Assembly: GCA_016742255.1 (NCBI GenBank)
Contig: JACVCB010000023.1
Location: 1-57,206, forward strand
DNA from: Leptospira sp.
GTDB lineage: Bacteria > Spirochaetota > Leptospiria > Leptospirales > Leptospiraceae
DNA: 57,206 nucleotides
Reading direction: 5' to 3'
Below the pieces are notes generated by a model. That model saw only the letters and a list, made by a program, of their open reading frames with translations, had not been told where the DNA came from and searched no databases. The position numbers and the translations under genes are program-made. Of the stretch, positions 22,639 through 31,954 are shown piece after piece. Numbering within the stretch: position 1 is the stretch's first letter; the number at the start of each line of letters is the position of its first letter.

Positions 22639-25398
22639 ATGCACTCTTTAGATGATAGGATGAGTTATTTTTTTCGGAAAATAGGAGCATTTTTATTTGT
22701 CTATGTAGTGTATTTCGCTTCTGGAAAACTTAGTTTATACTTATCTTCGATTGATGGATACAGCACTCCAGTTTGGCCACCAGCAGGATTTGCTCTTGGT
22801 TTTATATTAATCTTTGGTAATCGAATTTGGTTTGCTCTTTTTTTAGCAGCATATTTTACCAACACACATTTTTCCAATCCAGATCTCAGCTGGTTCCAAA
22901 CGATCAAAAACAATCCCCAAAATATCTTTATCTCGATTGGAAATTCCGTCTCGGCATTGTTTGGTGGCTATTTGCTTAAGAAGTATTCAGATTCAAAATT
23001 GAATATTTTTTCTGTCAGGGATCTATTATCTTTTTTTGTTTTAGCTGGACCATCAGCAGCATTTGTGTCTTCTTTAATTGGTAGTATTTCACTATTAGCC
23101 TTTGGTATCATCTATAAAGATTTTTTATTCCAAACATGGTTTACCTGGTGGTTAGGTGATTCGATTGGAATCATAATTTTTACTCCCATTCTAATTTTGA
23201 CATACAAATGGTTATTAAAAGAAGAAACGGGAATGCGTTTGATTCTGTTTACGTCCGCCACGATGGGAACATTCATTCTTACGCTTACAATTTTTTTTGT
23301 AACTAGAGATTGGGAAAAAGAATTTATCCATTACAGAATTAAGTCTGACGGACAAATCATATCATCAGAAATAGAAAACCGTATTTTGGAAAATTTGCGA
23401 GTTGTAAAGTCCTTGGGATCTTTTATTGGCCTACAAAAAAACATGAATAAAAAAGATTTTGATACATATGCAAAATCAATTTTGGATGAGACAGAAAGTG
23501 TTTCTGCATTATCATGGAACGTTCTAATACCAAATACAAAACGTATTGAATATGAATCAAAGTTAAAGTTTGATTATCCAGGTTCGATTGGAATTAATTT
23601 TAAGGAGGGAAATGAAACCAAACTTTCCCCTGCCAAAGAAAAATATATTTTTATACGATATATTTATCCAATCATAGGAAACAATTCTGCAGTAGGATAT
23701 GATGTATTTTCAAATCCAATTCGGAAAAAAGCATTATTGAAGGCTATGGAATCTAATAGCTTAGAGATCACTGGAAAAATTAATTTAGTTCAAGATGATA
23801 TTGATAATACTGGTTTTCTAGTTTTTTATCCACTAAAAAGAAATGATGGTGAATATGGTTTTGCAACTGCGGTTATCAAAATCAATTCTATCATTAAAAA
23901 ATCATTAATTGGAAGTGATCAAAATAATCTTTGTGTACAAATATTAGAAAGTGATGATAAACATTCCAATGAAGTATACAATCGAAATTGTATTGCTTCG
24001 CAGGAGAAAATATTCTCTGATTTCTCTCATAGTCACAGTATGAAAATCGGAAGTCACCTTCTAACGTTTCGAATAGTCGCTACAAAGGAATATTTTGAAA
24101 AAAACTTGACTAACGCTTCTAGATTTATACTCATTATCTCTTCCTTATTAACAGGACTCCTAGGAATACTTATGCTCATCATTCTTGGAAAAGAAAAAAG
24201 CATCCAAGAAATTGTTGAAAAAAGAACTTTCGAATTACAAAAAGCAAACCGTGTAAAGTCAGAGTTTCTCGCAAACATGAGTCATGAGATTCGCACTCCA
24301 ATGAATGGTGTTTTAGGGATGTTAACATTGTTAGAAGAAACCAATGTAGATCTTGAACAAAAGGATTATCTGGATAATGCTAAAAAGTCCGTACTATCAC
24401 TATTGACAATCATCAATGATATATTAGATGTATCCAAATTAGAAAATCATAAACTTGAAATTATCCCAACTGAAACAAATGTATATAAACTTTGCAGGGA
24501 TATACAGTTGTTATTCCAATCTGATGTGATAGAAAAAAATCTAAAATTTAATTTAGATTTTACGATTGAAGATACAAATCTACATATCTTAGTCGATGAA
24601 AATCGATTGAGACAAGTATTAAACAATTTGATTAGTAATTCACTGAAATTTACACCGAGTGGCATCATTACATTGGCAGTAAAATTAGACCCGAGTCGAA
24701 AGTTTATCGAATTTTGTGTCCACGATACAGGGATTGGAATTTCAGAAGAGAATATTAAAAGATTATTTGATCGATTTGTGCAATTGGAAGATGCAAGAAC
24801 AAAACGATTTGAAGGTGCTGGATTAGGTTTATACATTTCAAAACAGTTAGTGAATTTGATGGGTGGAGAGATCAAAGTTGATAGTATTTTGAATATTGGA
24901 TCTACATTTAAGTTTACGATCCCATTCCACCAAGTCTCTGTTCCTAAACAATTCATTCCTCGAATCGAATCACCAGAGACATTCAATCTAAAAAATATAA
25001 ACGTACTTGTGGCCGAAGATAATCTCCTAAATCAGAAATTTGTTAGAAAGGTTTTGGAGAAGGAAAAAGTTCATGTTACGATTGCTTCAAATGGTATAGA
25101 AACGATTCAACTTTTAGATGCTTCTCTCGTTGATGAAAGTAAAAAATATGATTTGATACTGATGGATATTCAAATGCCAGAACTAGATGGATTGGAAACT
25201 ACCAAACGTATCAGAAATCGTAAAGATGAATACCAACGTATTCCAATCATTGCATTAACTGCTAATAACATGGATTCCCAGATACAAGAATACCTCGAGA
25301 ATGGAATGGATGACTGTGTAAAAAAACCAATAATTCTGTCTGAGTTACTTAATTCGATTTATAAAATATTTTCGAAATCAATTGATTCTAAAAAGTAA
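22639..25398 (+). CDS. MASE1-CHASE hybrid sensor histidine kinase with receiver domain
   Basis: 919 residues. Residues 10-225 form a MASE1-type membrane sensor with about eight helices (VYFASGKLSLYLS, PVWPPAGFALG). Residues 235-490 form a CHASE-like extracellular domain flanked by helices. HisKA follows with phospho-acceptor H549 (FLANMSHEIRTPMNG), then HATPase with NLISNSLKFTPSG, DTGIGIS and GAGLGLYISKQL. The receiver domain has D843 (LILMDIQMPELDG) and K in DDCVKKPI. It is a full hybrid kinase at the inner membrane; the signal is unknown and no partner gene is adjacent. Its 3' end overlaps the convergent DUF4256 gene by 11 bp. Confidence 0.92.
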   Translation: MHSLDDRMSYFFRKIGAFLFVYVVYFASGKLSLYLSSIDGYSTPVWPPAGFALGFILIFGNRIWFALFLAAYFTNTHFSNPDLSWFQTIKNNPQNIFISIGNSVSALFGGYLLKKYSDSKLNIFSVRDLLSFFVLAGPSAAFVSSLIGSISLLAFGIIYKDFLFQTWFTWWLGDSIGIIIFTPILILTYKWLLKEETGMRLILFTSATMGTFILTLTIFFVTRDWEKEFIHYRIKSDGQIISSEIENRILENLRVVKSLGSFIGLQKNMNKKDFDTYAKSILDETESVSALSWNVLIPNTKRIEYESKLKFDYPGSIGINFKEGNETKLSPAKEKYIFIRYIYPIIGNNSAVGYDVFSNPIRKKALLKAMESNSLEITGKINLVQDDIDNTGFLVFYPLKRNDGEYGFATAVIKINSIIKKSLIGSDQNNLCVQILESDDKHSNEVYNRNCIASQEKIFSDFSHSHSMKIGSHLLTFRIVATKEYFEKNLTNASRFILIISSLLTGLLGILMLIILGKEKSIQEIVEKRTFELQKANRVKSEFLANMSHEIRTPMNGVLGMLTLLEETNVDLEQKDYLDNAKKSVLSLLTIINDILDVSKLENHKLEIIPTETNVYKLCRDIQLLFQSDVIEKNLKFNLDFTIEDTNLHILVDENRLRQVLNNLISNSLKFTPSGIITLAVKLDPSRKFIEFCVHDTGIGISEENIKRLFDRFVQLEDARTKRFEGAGLGLYISKQLVNLMGGEIKVDSILNIGSTFKFTIPFHQVSVPKQFIPRIESPETFNLKNINVLVAEDNLLNQKFVRKVLEKEKVHVTIASNGIETIQLLDASLVDESKKYDLILMDIQMPELDGLETTKRIRNRKDEYQRIPIIALTANNMDSQIQEYLENGMDDCVKKPIILSELLNSIYKIFSKSIDSKK

Positions 25399-25963
25399 TC
25401 GAACATCTAAATCCCCTAACAGCATAGTAGGAATCTGCTCCATTATGATACACAAATACTGTTCCATAGCGATAATCACAAAAAAGGGCACCACCTAACT
25501 TTCTGATCTGTTCTGGTGTTTCGATCCAACTGGATGTTTTTTTGTCAAATTCACCAAGCGAATGCAAAAATCGATATTGTTCTTCATTTAACAATCTTGC
25601 ACCAATTTTTTTTGCAAAATCAATGGCATTGTTTTTAGGTTGATTCAATTTTCTAGATTGGAGTGCTTCAAGGTCATAACAACAACTCCTTCTGCCTTCG
25701 GGAGATTCTTTTGAACAATCAAAGAAGGTTATAAGTTTATTTTTTTTGTCTTGTAATACAACGTCTGGTTCGCCACCAGATTCTTCCATTTGCTTAAGCA
25801 CATTTACTTTGTCGGGATGATTTTTCAGTTTATCCTCAATCAAATTCCATTGAATTCCCTTATGACGTTCTGGATGGTTTTTAAATCTTTCTTTCAAGAT
25901 TTCTATGAATTTTTGATTTGAATGCAGTTCGGAATGATTCGATTTCATAGTATTTTTTGTCAT
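25388..25963 (-). CDS. DUF4256-family protein
   Basis: 191 residues, cytosolic. The family pattern is clear: FIEILKERFKNHPERHKGIQW near the start, LKQMEESGGEPDVV, FFDCSKESPEGRRSCCYDLEAL, and the ending VFVYHNGADSYYAVRGFR. The biochemical function of DUF4256 is not known to me. It is convergent with the hybrid kinase and overlaps its last codons by 11 bp. No Shine-Dalgarno is obvious, and an alternative ATG lies five codons in. Confidence 0.85.
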   Translation of the reverse strand: MTKNTMKSNHSELHSNQKFIEILKERFKNHPERHKGIQWNLIEDKLKNHPDKVNVLKQMEESGGEPDVVLQDKKNKLITFFDCSKESPEGRRSCCYDLEALQSRKLNQPKNNAIDFAKKIGARLLNEEQYRFLHSLGEFDKKTSSWIETPEQIRKLGGALFCDYRYGTVFVYHNGADSYYAVRGFRCSITF

Positions 25964-25983
25964 AAAGGTGTCAGTAGTTTCAA

Positions 25984-26958
25984 TTATATTTCGGTTCGAA
26001 TCCGTTGGTTTTCTTTTACAATATAATTTTCAAATTCATTCTCATAAGATTTTACTTTTTCAGAAATTTGTTTTTTTGTCTGATAAAGTGTCGGGTATTT
26101 TTGAAGTGAAAAGGTTTCCGGTTCAATCATCACTTCACTTTCCTTTTGTTCTATATCGTAAACTAATTGGTCCAAGAGTAAATGATAAGTGAAATAAAAT
26201 GCAATTATTTCCATCTTATTATCATAGTCTTTTAGACTTTTAATTGAATCAAATTTATCAATTAAGTTTTTTCCAATGTCATTCAATGAAGTGACTTTTT
26301 TCTCAATAGTATCTTTTGAATCTCTGATTTCGAGGAATGCATGTAATAACGGTAAACTAGCTATTTGATTGATCAATATGATTTTAGATAATTGTGTTTT
26401 TTCAAAATCATCAATTAAAAACAATTCGAATTTTGTTAATTTGATTTTTTGAGTTACCAGATAATTTTGAATGAATAATGATTCAATTGCGTATGCATCA
26501 GCTTCAAAGAGTGCTTTTACAATTCGATTATTTTTATAAAATAAAAAATATCGTTGGCTATTAAAAAAATCATATGCATGAGTAAATTCATGTACTAAGG
26601 CAGAATAGAATATACTTGGATTTTTATCGAATTGATCTAAAAAGTAAGTTCCAATGACAATTGCTGGTTTTTTATTTTCATTGTAAAAATCAACAAAACC
26701 CATTGCTGATAAATCTTCATTGCCATTTACATCGATTAAAAAAGTAATTTCGCCTTTCATGGCTTGGCTTATCATAAAATTAACCTTTTGTTCGACAAGA
26801 TCATGTTTTTTTGGTGAAGATTTAAATACGGTTTCAAATTGTGTAATTGCATTTCTTAAAATCGGTTCGTAATCACTTAGTGTTTTTGAATTAATTTCAT
26901 CTCCCAAAAGTAGAGTTGGGAAAACGAAAAAGAGTAATAGTATGGAATATTGTTTCAT
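25984..26958 (-). CDS. Secreted HEXXH metallopeptidase-like protein
   Basis: 324 residues from the ATG at 26958, with AAGG upstream and a signal peptide (YSILLLFFVFPTLLLG). The longer frame starts at 27018 and overlaps the previous stop as ATGA, so it is also possible. The zinc-binding motif is H123-E-F-T-H127 (ALVHEFTHAYDF), with a possible third ligand in FEADAYAIES about 25 residues on. This is a gluzincin-like layout. I do not recognise the exact family; the substrate is unknown. It follows a secreted protein on the same strand and may be co-transcribed with it. Confidence 0.68.
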   Translation of the reverse strand: MKQYSILLLFFVFPTLLLGDEINSKTLSDYEPILRNAITQFETVFKSSPKKHDLVEQKVNFMISQAMKGEITFLIDVNGNEDLSAMGFVDFYNENKKPAIVIGTYFLDQFDKNPSIFYSALVHEFTHAYDFFNSQRYFLFYKNNRIVKALFEADAYAIESLFIQNYLVTQKIKLTKFELFLIDDFEKTQLSKIILINQIASLPLLHAFLEIRDSKDTIEKKVTSLNDIGKNLIDKFDSIKSLKDYDNKMEIIAFYFTYHLLLDQLVYDIEQKESEVMIEPETFSLQKYPTLYQTKKQISEKVKSYENEFENYIVKENQRIRTEI

Positions 26959-27014
26959 TTTATTTACCTTGTTTGAATACGCTTTCATGGTTTTAGCAGA
27001 TCCCTTTGAAAATT

Positions 27015-27902
27015 TCATTCCGAAGATTTAAGAGTAGTTTCGATATTAACTTCTCTTAGAGTCCATCCTTCATACGTTTTTAAAAAGAATAAATGGATAA
27101 TCTCTTCGCCTGATTTTAATTTTAAATACTTTCCAAAAATATATTGTTCGTTGTTCCTTAGGTCTAAATTTTCCGATATTTCAATTGGATTCAGATTGAT
27201 AAGGGAGTTTTGCAGAAATAAGATTCGATTTGATATTTCATTTTTAGAACTTAATGTCTGAATTGGATTTCCAGAAATTTTGAATTCTTTTTTGTCTTTC
27301 TCTTTTAGCAAAAAATTTTGATCCAATAGTTGGGCAATTTGGTATATGTTTTTGTCCTTTAAGATTCTAAATGTTTCATTGATATCCAGGGTTTCGCTTA
27401 CATTAGCCGATCCCTTAAAAGTAAGTTTGATGCTTGAGACTTTTTGATTCTGAACTTCAATGCTGAAATTTCTACTACGATCGTATGAGTAATATTGTAT
27501 TGTAGATAATTCTTCTTTCGTTTCTTCATCAAAGGCCTTTCTGATTTCGTCTGGTTTGCCAAAGACAGAGACAACCTTTTCTATTGGATCTCCTAAATTT
27601 ATCTCATTAAGTCCATAGAATTTAGGATTTTTATTTCCTTGGATTTGAATCGCCCACACTAAGTCTGGTCTTTTGTTCTCAGATTCCACAACTAAGATAT
27701 GTTCGTCTAATTTGTAGGCATCGTAACTATATCCATCTTCAAATGTATGCGATTTAAAGGGTTTGCCATAAAGATCGGAAACTAAATTTCGTTTTTGACC
27801 GAGTTTAATTCCATACATCATGAAGAGTTTTGATTCTCCAAAAATGGAAAGTGGAAAAAGAACAAAAACGAATAGCAATGGTAGAGTTATTTTTGATTTC
27901 AT
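27015..27902 (-). CDS. Exported protein of unknown function
   Basis: 295 residues with a signal peptide (LPLLFVFVLFPLSIFG). Two stretches look like internal repeats of an SmpA/OmlA-like lipid-interacting fold: GIKLGQKRNLVSDLYGKP near residue 31 and EINLGDPIEKVVSVFGKPDEI near residue 100. The remainder is beta-rich, with TFKGSANVSETLDINE and a C-terminal FLKTYEGWTLREV. It ends where the metallopeptidase-like gene's longest frame begins, so the two are likely co-expressed. Confidence 0.65.
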   Translation of the reverse strand: MKSKITLPLLFVFVLFPLSIFGESKLFMMYGIKLGQKRNLVSDLYGKPFKSHTFEDGYSYDAYKLDEHILVVESENKRPDLVWAIQIQGNKNPKFYGLNEINLGDPIEKVVSVFGKPDEIRKAFDEETKEELSTIQYYSYDRSRNFSIEVQNQKVSSIKLTFKGSANVSETLDINETFRILKDKNIYQIAQLLDQNFLLKEKDKKEFKISGNPIQTLSSKNEISNRILFLQNSLINLNPIEISENLDLRNNEQYIFGKYLKLKSGEEIIHLFFLKTYEGWTLREVNIETTLKSSE

Positions 27903-27922
27903 TTGGTATTTATTAGGATTTT

Positions 27923-28285
27923 TTATTTTCTTAAGATTTTATCGATTGATTTCCCTTTAGCCAACTCATCAACAAGTTTGTCTAAGTACCTTACTTTTTT
28001 GGTTAACGGGTTTTGGATTTCTTCGACACGATACCCACAAATCATTCCTTTGATCATGGTTGCATTTTCATTTAAGGAAGCTTTTGAAAAAAATGTATCA
28101 AAGGTAACATTTTCATTAATCAATTCTTTTATTTTTTTCTCATCAAAGGAAGTGAGCCATTCGATCACTTGGTTTAATTCTTTTACAGTTCTTCCTTTTT
28201 TTTCAACTTTTGCGACATACATAGGATATACGGAGGCAAAAGACATTTTGGCAATTTTTTGATGGTGTTCTAAAGTAGGTTCCAT
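27923..28285 (-). CDS. DUF2200-family protein
   Basis: 120 residues. The family signature is complete: KMSFASVYPMYVAKVEKKGRT, then FDTFFSKASLN, MIKGMICGYRVEEIQNPL and VRYLDKLVDELAKGKSIDKIL. The protein is small and cytosolic with unknown biochemistry. It starts 3 bp after the stop of the reductase-like gene, so the two form an operon. Confidence 0.88.
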   Translation of the reverse strand: MEPTLEHHQKIAKMSFASVYPMYVAKVEKKGRTVKELNQVIEWLTSFDEKKIKELINENVTFDTFFSKASLNENATMIKGMICGYRVEEIQNPLTKKVRYLDKLVDELAKGKSIDKILRK

Positions 28286-28288
28286 ACT

Positions 28289-28852
28289 TTATTTCTCTCT
28301 TCTTGTTTTGTAATGGTGTGCGATATTTCCCGAGGAAAACGTTTTGATTTCTATCAAATCTAATCTAACGGGTGTTTCTAAAGGATGATCACTAAATAAC
28401 CTAGGACCTTTTCCCACAATGACGGGATGGATGACAAATCGATATTCATCGATGAGACCGAGACTCGAAAGTTGAGAAGCGATACTTAAACTACCAACAC
28501 TAATGTCCTTTCCAACTTGTTTTTTAAGATATTTTACTTCCTCCTCCAGAGACCGAGTAGCGATGGTTGTGTTGGGATCTGATACATGTTTAACCGAATG
28601 AGAAAAGAGAATTTTTTGAAGGGAAGTAAAAACGTCAGCAAATTCATTACTAACGTTCGACATGGATTTATTTTTTGCTACATCAGGCCAAAATGGAACC
28701 ATTAAGTCATACGTGATACGTCCATAGAGGATTTGATCTGATTGTTTTAAAAAATCGGTGAAGTATTGGTGTAGGTCTTCATCGACAACCATGCCTGTAT
28801 GACCATAAAATCCATCCGACGATACATTGATTCCAAAGACAACTTTTCTCAT
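28289..28852 (-). CDS. Dihydrofolate reductase-like (RibD C-terminal domain) protein
   Basis: 187 residues with the RibD-C/DHFR fold: KVVFGINVSSDGFYG at the start, SDQILYGRITYDLM, then VGKDISVGSLSIASQL and DEYRFVIHPVIVGKGPRLF. Such YyaP/YwjB-type proteins are NADPH-dependent reductases of uncertain substrate. AAAGG precedes the ATG. It is first of a two-gene operon with the DUF2200 gene. Confidence 0.85.
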   Translation of the reverse strand: MRKVVFGINVSSDGFYGHTGMVVDEDLHQYFTDFLKQSDQILYGRITYDLMVPFWPDVAKNKSMSNVSNEFADVFTSLQKILFSHSVKHVSDPNTTIATRSLEEEVKYLKKQVGKDISVGSLSIASQLSSLGLIDEYRFVIHPVIVGKGPRLFSDHPLETPVRLDLIEIKTFSSGNIAHHYKTRREK

Positions 28853-29292
28853 TCGCCTTTTTATATAGACTTTGTGTTGTCTTGGAAGTACATTTTGGAC
28901 TTCTGCATGGGCAAATTAGAAATTTTCTAACAAAATGTTACATAAAACCTCAGTTTGTAAGAGAAAATTTGAATTTCAAATGCTTTGTTTTCATTTTGAA
29001 TTCAGTTCAAGATTTTGAAACAAATTCCAATTCACGTCAATCCTAACAGTAATATAACAAATATTATAGATCACTCATTCAATAAATTAGGGATAAGTAT
29101 AATAATATAAGTTCTATGAAGATGTATTCTACATTAACGAACAATAATTGGTATATGAAAATTCTATGTTATGCGAAAAATTAGTTGACTGTTACATTCG
29201 GATTACTCAGATTTGGCGACATTGTCAAAGAAGGAATCAATCAATTCCTATCATTGATTCGTATATTTGAAAAAACTAAAAGGTAAAAAAAC
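28853..29292. other. 440-bp AT-rich gap between divergent genes
   Basis: No gene, RNA or repeat recognised. It must hold the promoters for the reductase-like gene (left) and the lipoprotein gene at 29293. A TTGACT hexamer near 29184 is a possible -35 for the latter. Confidence 0.4.
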
Positions 29293-30774
29293 ATGCGCAA
29301 AGTATTGATTGTGATCTTTGTTGTTAGTTGTTGCAATTTGATTATGTGCAGCGGTGATAACAAGATTTCCAATTTTAACAAAATGTTTATGTTTGGTTCT
29401 TTTTTTGCATCTAGTTCAGTTGTTGTTACACCTGAAACTGGCGCTGTAATCCAAGCTCCAACCATGAGTTTAACGATACCATTAGGTGCGTTAGATGAAG
29501 AAACAGTGATTACGTATTCGGAGACAGGATTGCCACCGGCAACTGATTCGATTGTACCCCTCCAAGTTGCCTATAAGTTCGGGCCTGAGAATTTGCAATT
29601 CAACAAACCAGCACAAATGAAAATTTGTTATGATGGTCGACCTGAATTTTTGCAAGGTAAAAGTGAGAAAACGTTGCAGATACAACACTATGATCCCGCA
29701 ACGAAACGATATATTAGTTATGGTGGCGATGTTGACTTAGTGAACCATTGTGTCACAACTTCTATTTATCACTTCTCAAATTATATTCTAACGGCTCAAA
29801 ATTTAGTATTAACTAACAATCCTCCAACAATCGGTGGTGCTACTTTTTTCCCCGGTCGATTGATCGAAGGACTACCAGCCGTTGTAAGAACGAGTATTCT
29901 TGATTGGGATGCATCTGCAATAGTGACGGCAAGATTTTATTATAGAACCCAAGGCAGTGGTTATATTTTCAAAAGTATTGTTATGTTGCCCGATGAAAAT
30001 GATGGTACTGGTCAATTTTACCAAGCTAAAATTCCTGGGTCAGATATTTTTGCAGCCGGTTTAGAATACTACATTGAGGTTTATGATTCGTTAAATGCAA
30101 GAGTCACTCGGCCAACAACTGCACCAACTTCCTTTGATACAATAAGTGGTGATATAAGAGATAGTGTAACACCAATTCGGTTTCAAAATACAATCACCAG
30201 GATGACTGCTGGTTTTTCAAGAGACTTGACCATTCAAGTGAAAGGAAATTCATCTGCAACGTATTACCCGGTACCAGCTGAAACAATGACCTTTGCTGGT
30301 GGAAAAGGAGTAACATCACGACCAAATTGGTTAAGTGCACGTTACACAGCACAAGTAATTGGTGGGTCCTACATCCAAGCAAGTTATGGAAATCTTAATC
30401 TTTCCATGCCGATTAATGTATATCCAGGTATTATGGTGAGGATGGTTGTGCTATATAACTCAGCTGAGTTACCGAATCCATTCCAAGTGAATGCTGGAAC
30501 GACAACTGCGTTAGATGCAGCAGGGTATGATGCATTTAATAATTTCATATTTGTACATCCCACATTCACTTCGGAACCAATCATTGGAGGATTTGGTGAT
30601 CCCTTTTCGGAATTTGGAAAGTTCAACGCATCCTATCACCCAACTGACAAAACAGGCACAATATCGGTAAGTTTAGGTGGATTTACATCTACATACAATA
30701 TTTTAGTAAAAGGGTTTGGAATACTATGTCAGTATGATGTAGGAACTTTTGATTCTACATGTATATTTAATTAA
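29293..30774 (+). CDS. Large lipoprotein with ZU5-like N-terminal domain
   Basis: 493 residues. The signal ends in the lipobox LIMC (Cys 19). Residues 40-160 resemble a ZU5-like domain: TGAVIQAPTMSLTIPLGALDEETVITYSE, then ICYDGRPEFLQG and TSIYHFSNYIL. The rest is a string of beta-rich segments without a recognised family (NNPPTIGGATFFPG, RFYYRTQGSGYIFKS), which look Ig-like. It is probably surface-exposed or in the outer membrane. AAAGG precedes the ATG. The next gene, a tail-collar-like protein, starts 31 bp later, so the two are likely expressed and perhaps assembled together. Confidence 0.72.
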   Translation: MRKVLIVIFVVSCCNLIMCSGDNKISNFNKMFMFGSFFASSSVVVTPETGAVIQAPTMSLTIPLGALDEETVITYSETGLPPATDSIVPLQVAYKFGPENLQFNKPAQMKICYDGRPEFLQGKSEKTLQIQHYDPATKRYISYGGDVDLVNHCVTTSIYHFSNYILTAQNLVLTNNPPTIGGATFFPGRLIEGLPAVVRTSILDWDASAIVTARFYYRTQGSGYIFKSIVMLPDENDGTGQFYQAKIPGSDIFAAGLEYYIEVYDSLNARVTRPTTAPTSFDTISGDIRDSVTPIRFQNTITRMTAGFSRDLTIQVKGNSSATYYPVPAETMTFAGGKGVTSRPNWLSARYTAQVIGGSYIQASYGNLNLSMPINVYPGIMVRMVVLYNSAELPNPFQVNAGTTTALDAAGYDAFNNFIFVHPTFTSEPIIGGFGDPFSEFGKFNASYHPTDKTGTISVSLGGFTSTYNILVKGFGILCQYDVGTFDSTCIFN

Positions 30775-30805
30775 GACGTTTAAATAATTTAAGAGGAAAA
30801 AACAA

Positions 30806-31366
30806 ATGAAAGGTAATATAAAAGAATATTTAAGAAGTGGATTTTATAAAGGTGTTGGGATTACATTAGGATTTTTTACAACAAGTTTAGTGGCAGCTGC
30901 TGCAGCGATGAACTTATTTGCTCCAGGAGAAGTGATTAGTTCTGCAAGGATCAATCAAAACTTTCTCATTGCTGCTCCAGAAGGTGCGGTTGTTGCATTT
31001 TATCTAAACAACTGTCCAGAAGGTTGGGCTCCTGCAGATGGAACGAACGGCACTCCGAACTTAAGAGGAGCTTTTGTAAGAGGAAGGGATGATATCGGAA
31101 CAGGTGCAGCAGGTAGAGATGAAGCTGGTCCAAGAGCAATTGGACATTACCAAGATGATAGTTTCCAAGGTCATTATCACCAAGTCACTGGCGTTTCATC
31201 TAGTGTCATGCAACAGAATTCTTGGAGTGGCGGTGGGACTGCTTTAGTAGGATCAGATCAAGTTTTTGTTGGTAACCCAATTCAAGGTATGCATGGGGTT
31301 CCAAGATTTGGGATTGAAACTCGTCCTAAAAACATTGCTTTGACTTATTGTATGAGAAAAAATTAA
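30806..31366 (+). CDS. Exported tail-collar-like protein
   Basis: 186 residues. An N-terminal hydrophobic helix (GVGITLGFFTTSLVAAAAAM) is followed by SARINQNF, then a phage tail-collar fold: GAVVAFYLNNCPEGWAPADG, TPNLRGAFVRGRDDIGTG, HYHQVTGV and the closing RPKNIALTYCMRKN. These domains occur in tail fibres and in bacterial surface proteins. No phage genes surround it, and it has its own export signal, so it is probably a host envelope protein partnered with the preceding lipoprotein (inference). AGAGG precedes the ATG; a stem-loop terminator follows. Confidence 0.8.
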   Translation: MKGNIKEYLRSGFYKGVGITLGFFTTSLVAAAAAMNLFAPGEVISSARINQNFLIAAPEGAVVAFYLNNCPEGWAPADGTNGTPNLRGAFVRGRDDIGTGAAGRDEAGPRAIGHYQDDSFQGHYHQVTGVSSSVMQQNSWSGGGTALVGSDQVFVGNPIQGMHGVPRFGIETRPKNIALTYCMRKN

Positions 31367-31391
31367 ACTATCAAAGTAGTTCTATGAATAA

Positions 31392-31424
31392 AAACACAAT
31401 CGATATTTTGAATCGATTGTGTTT
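31392..31424 (+). terminator. Stem-loop terminator
   Basis: AAACACAATCGAT, a 7-nt loop and the exact reverse complement, followed by a pyrimidine-rich tail (CTTTCCTCTC). It ends the lipoprotein/tail-collar transcript. Confidence 0.7.
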
Positions 31425-31460
31425 CTTTCCTCTCTTGCTTTCAATTCATTGCACATTCGC

Positions 31461-31895
31461 TTAAATACTCATCATTAAAAATGAAAAACCTATCAGAAGA
31501 GAGAGTGGGTTGTAAATTCGTTTTGTATATCGTACAAAGATTGGCTCCCAATGTTTTGTAACCCAATGGAGATAACCCAGAATGCCTCTTAAAAGAAATA
31601 CGATTGCCACAAATATCATACCATACCGAATCATATTGGTGATTTCTGGACTAAATTCAAAATCGTTTCGAACCAACCATATAACCGGTAAACTTGAAAA
31701 CAAAACCAAGCCAATGGCTACCACAAAACAACTGAATGGTGATGGAAAATGGGTTCCTCTTCCAAAAACTTTATTAACTAAATCTTGTTGATTCTTTCCT
31801 GGCCATAAACCACCAAAAGCCCAATACATATGGATAAAAGCGAGTATGATGAGGAGGAAAGAAGTGGAGATCGGAATTATTAAACTTAGATTCAT
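31461..31895 (-). CDS. DUF3995-family membrane protein
   Basis: 144 residues with four membrane helices. The family pattern is visible: FIHMYWAFGGLWPGK near the start, FVVAIGLVLFSSLPVIW, and RGILGYLHWVTKHWEPIFVRYTKRIYNPLSLLIG at the end. DUF3995 proteins are small integral membrane proteins with no known function. It is a single gene; the start at 31895 has no strong Shine-Dalgarno. Confidence 0.85.
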   Translation of the reverse strand: MNLSLIIPISTSFLLIILAFIHMYWAFGGLWPGKNQQDLVNKVFGRGTHFPSPFSCFVVAIGLVLFSSLPVIWLVRNDFEFSPEITNMIRYGMIFVAIVFLLRGILGYLHWVTKHWEPIFVRYTKRIYNPLSLLIGFSFLMMSI

Positions 31896-31954
31896 ATCGG
31901 TTTGAATTTATAAAATTTTGAAAACACTAAAATTGTATACAGTTGAATTGTAAT

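Noticed and set aside
30806..31366. Prophage based on the tail-collar protein
   Set aside because: No other phage gene is present around it, and the protein has its own export helix.
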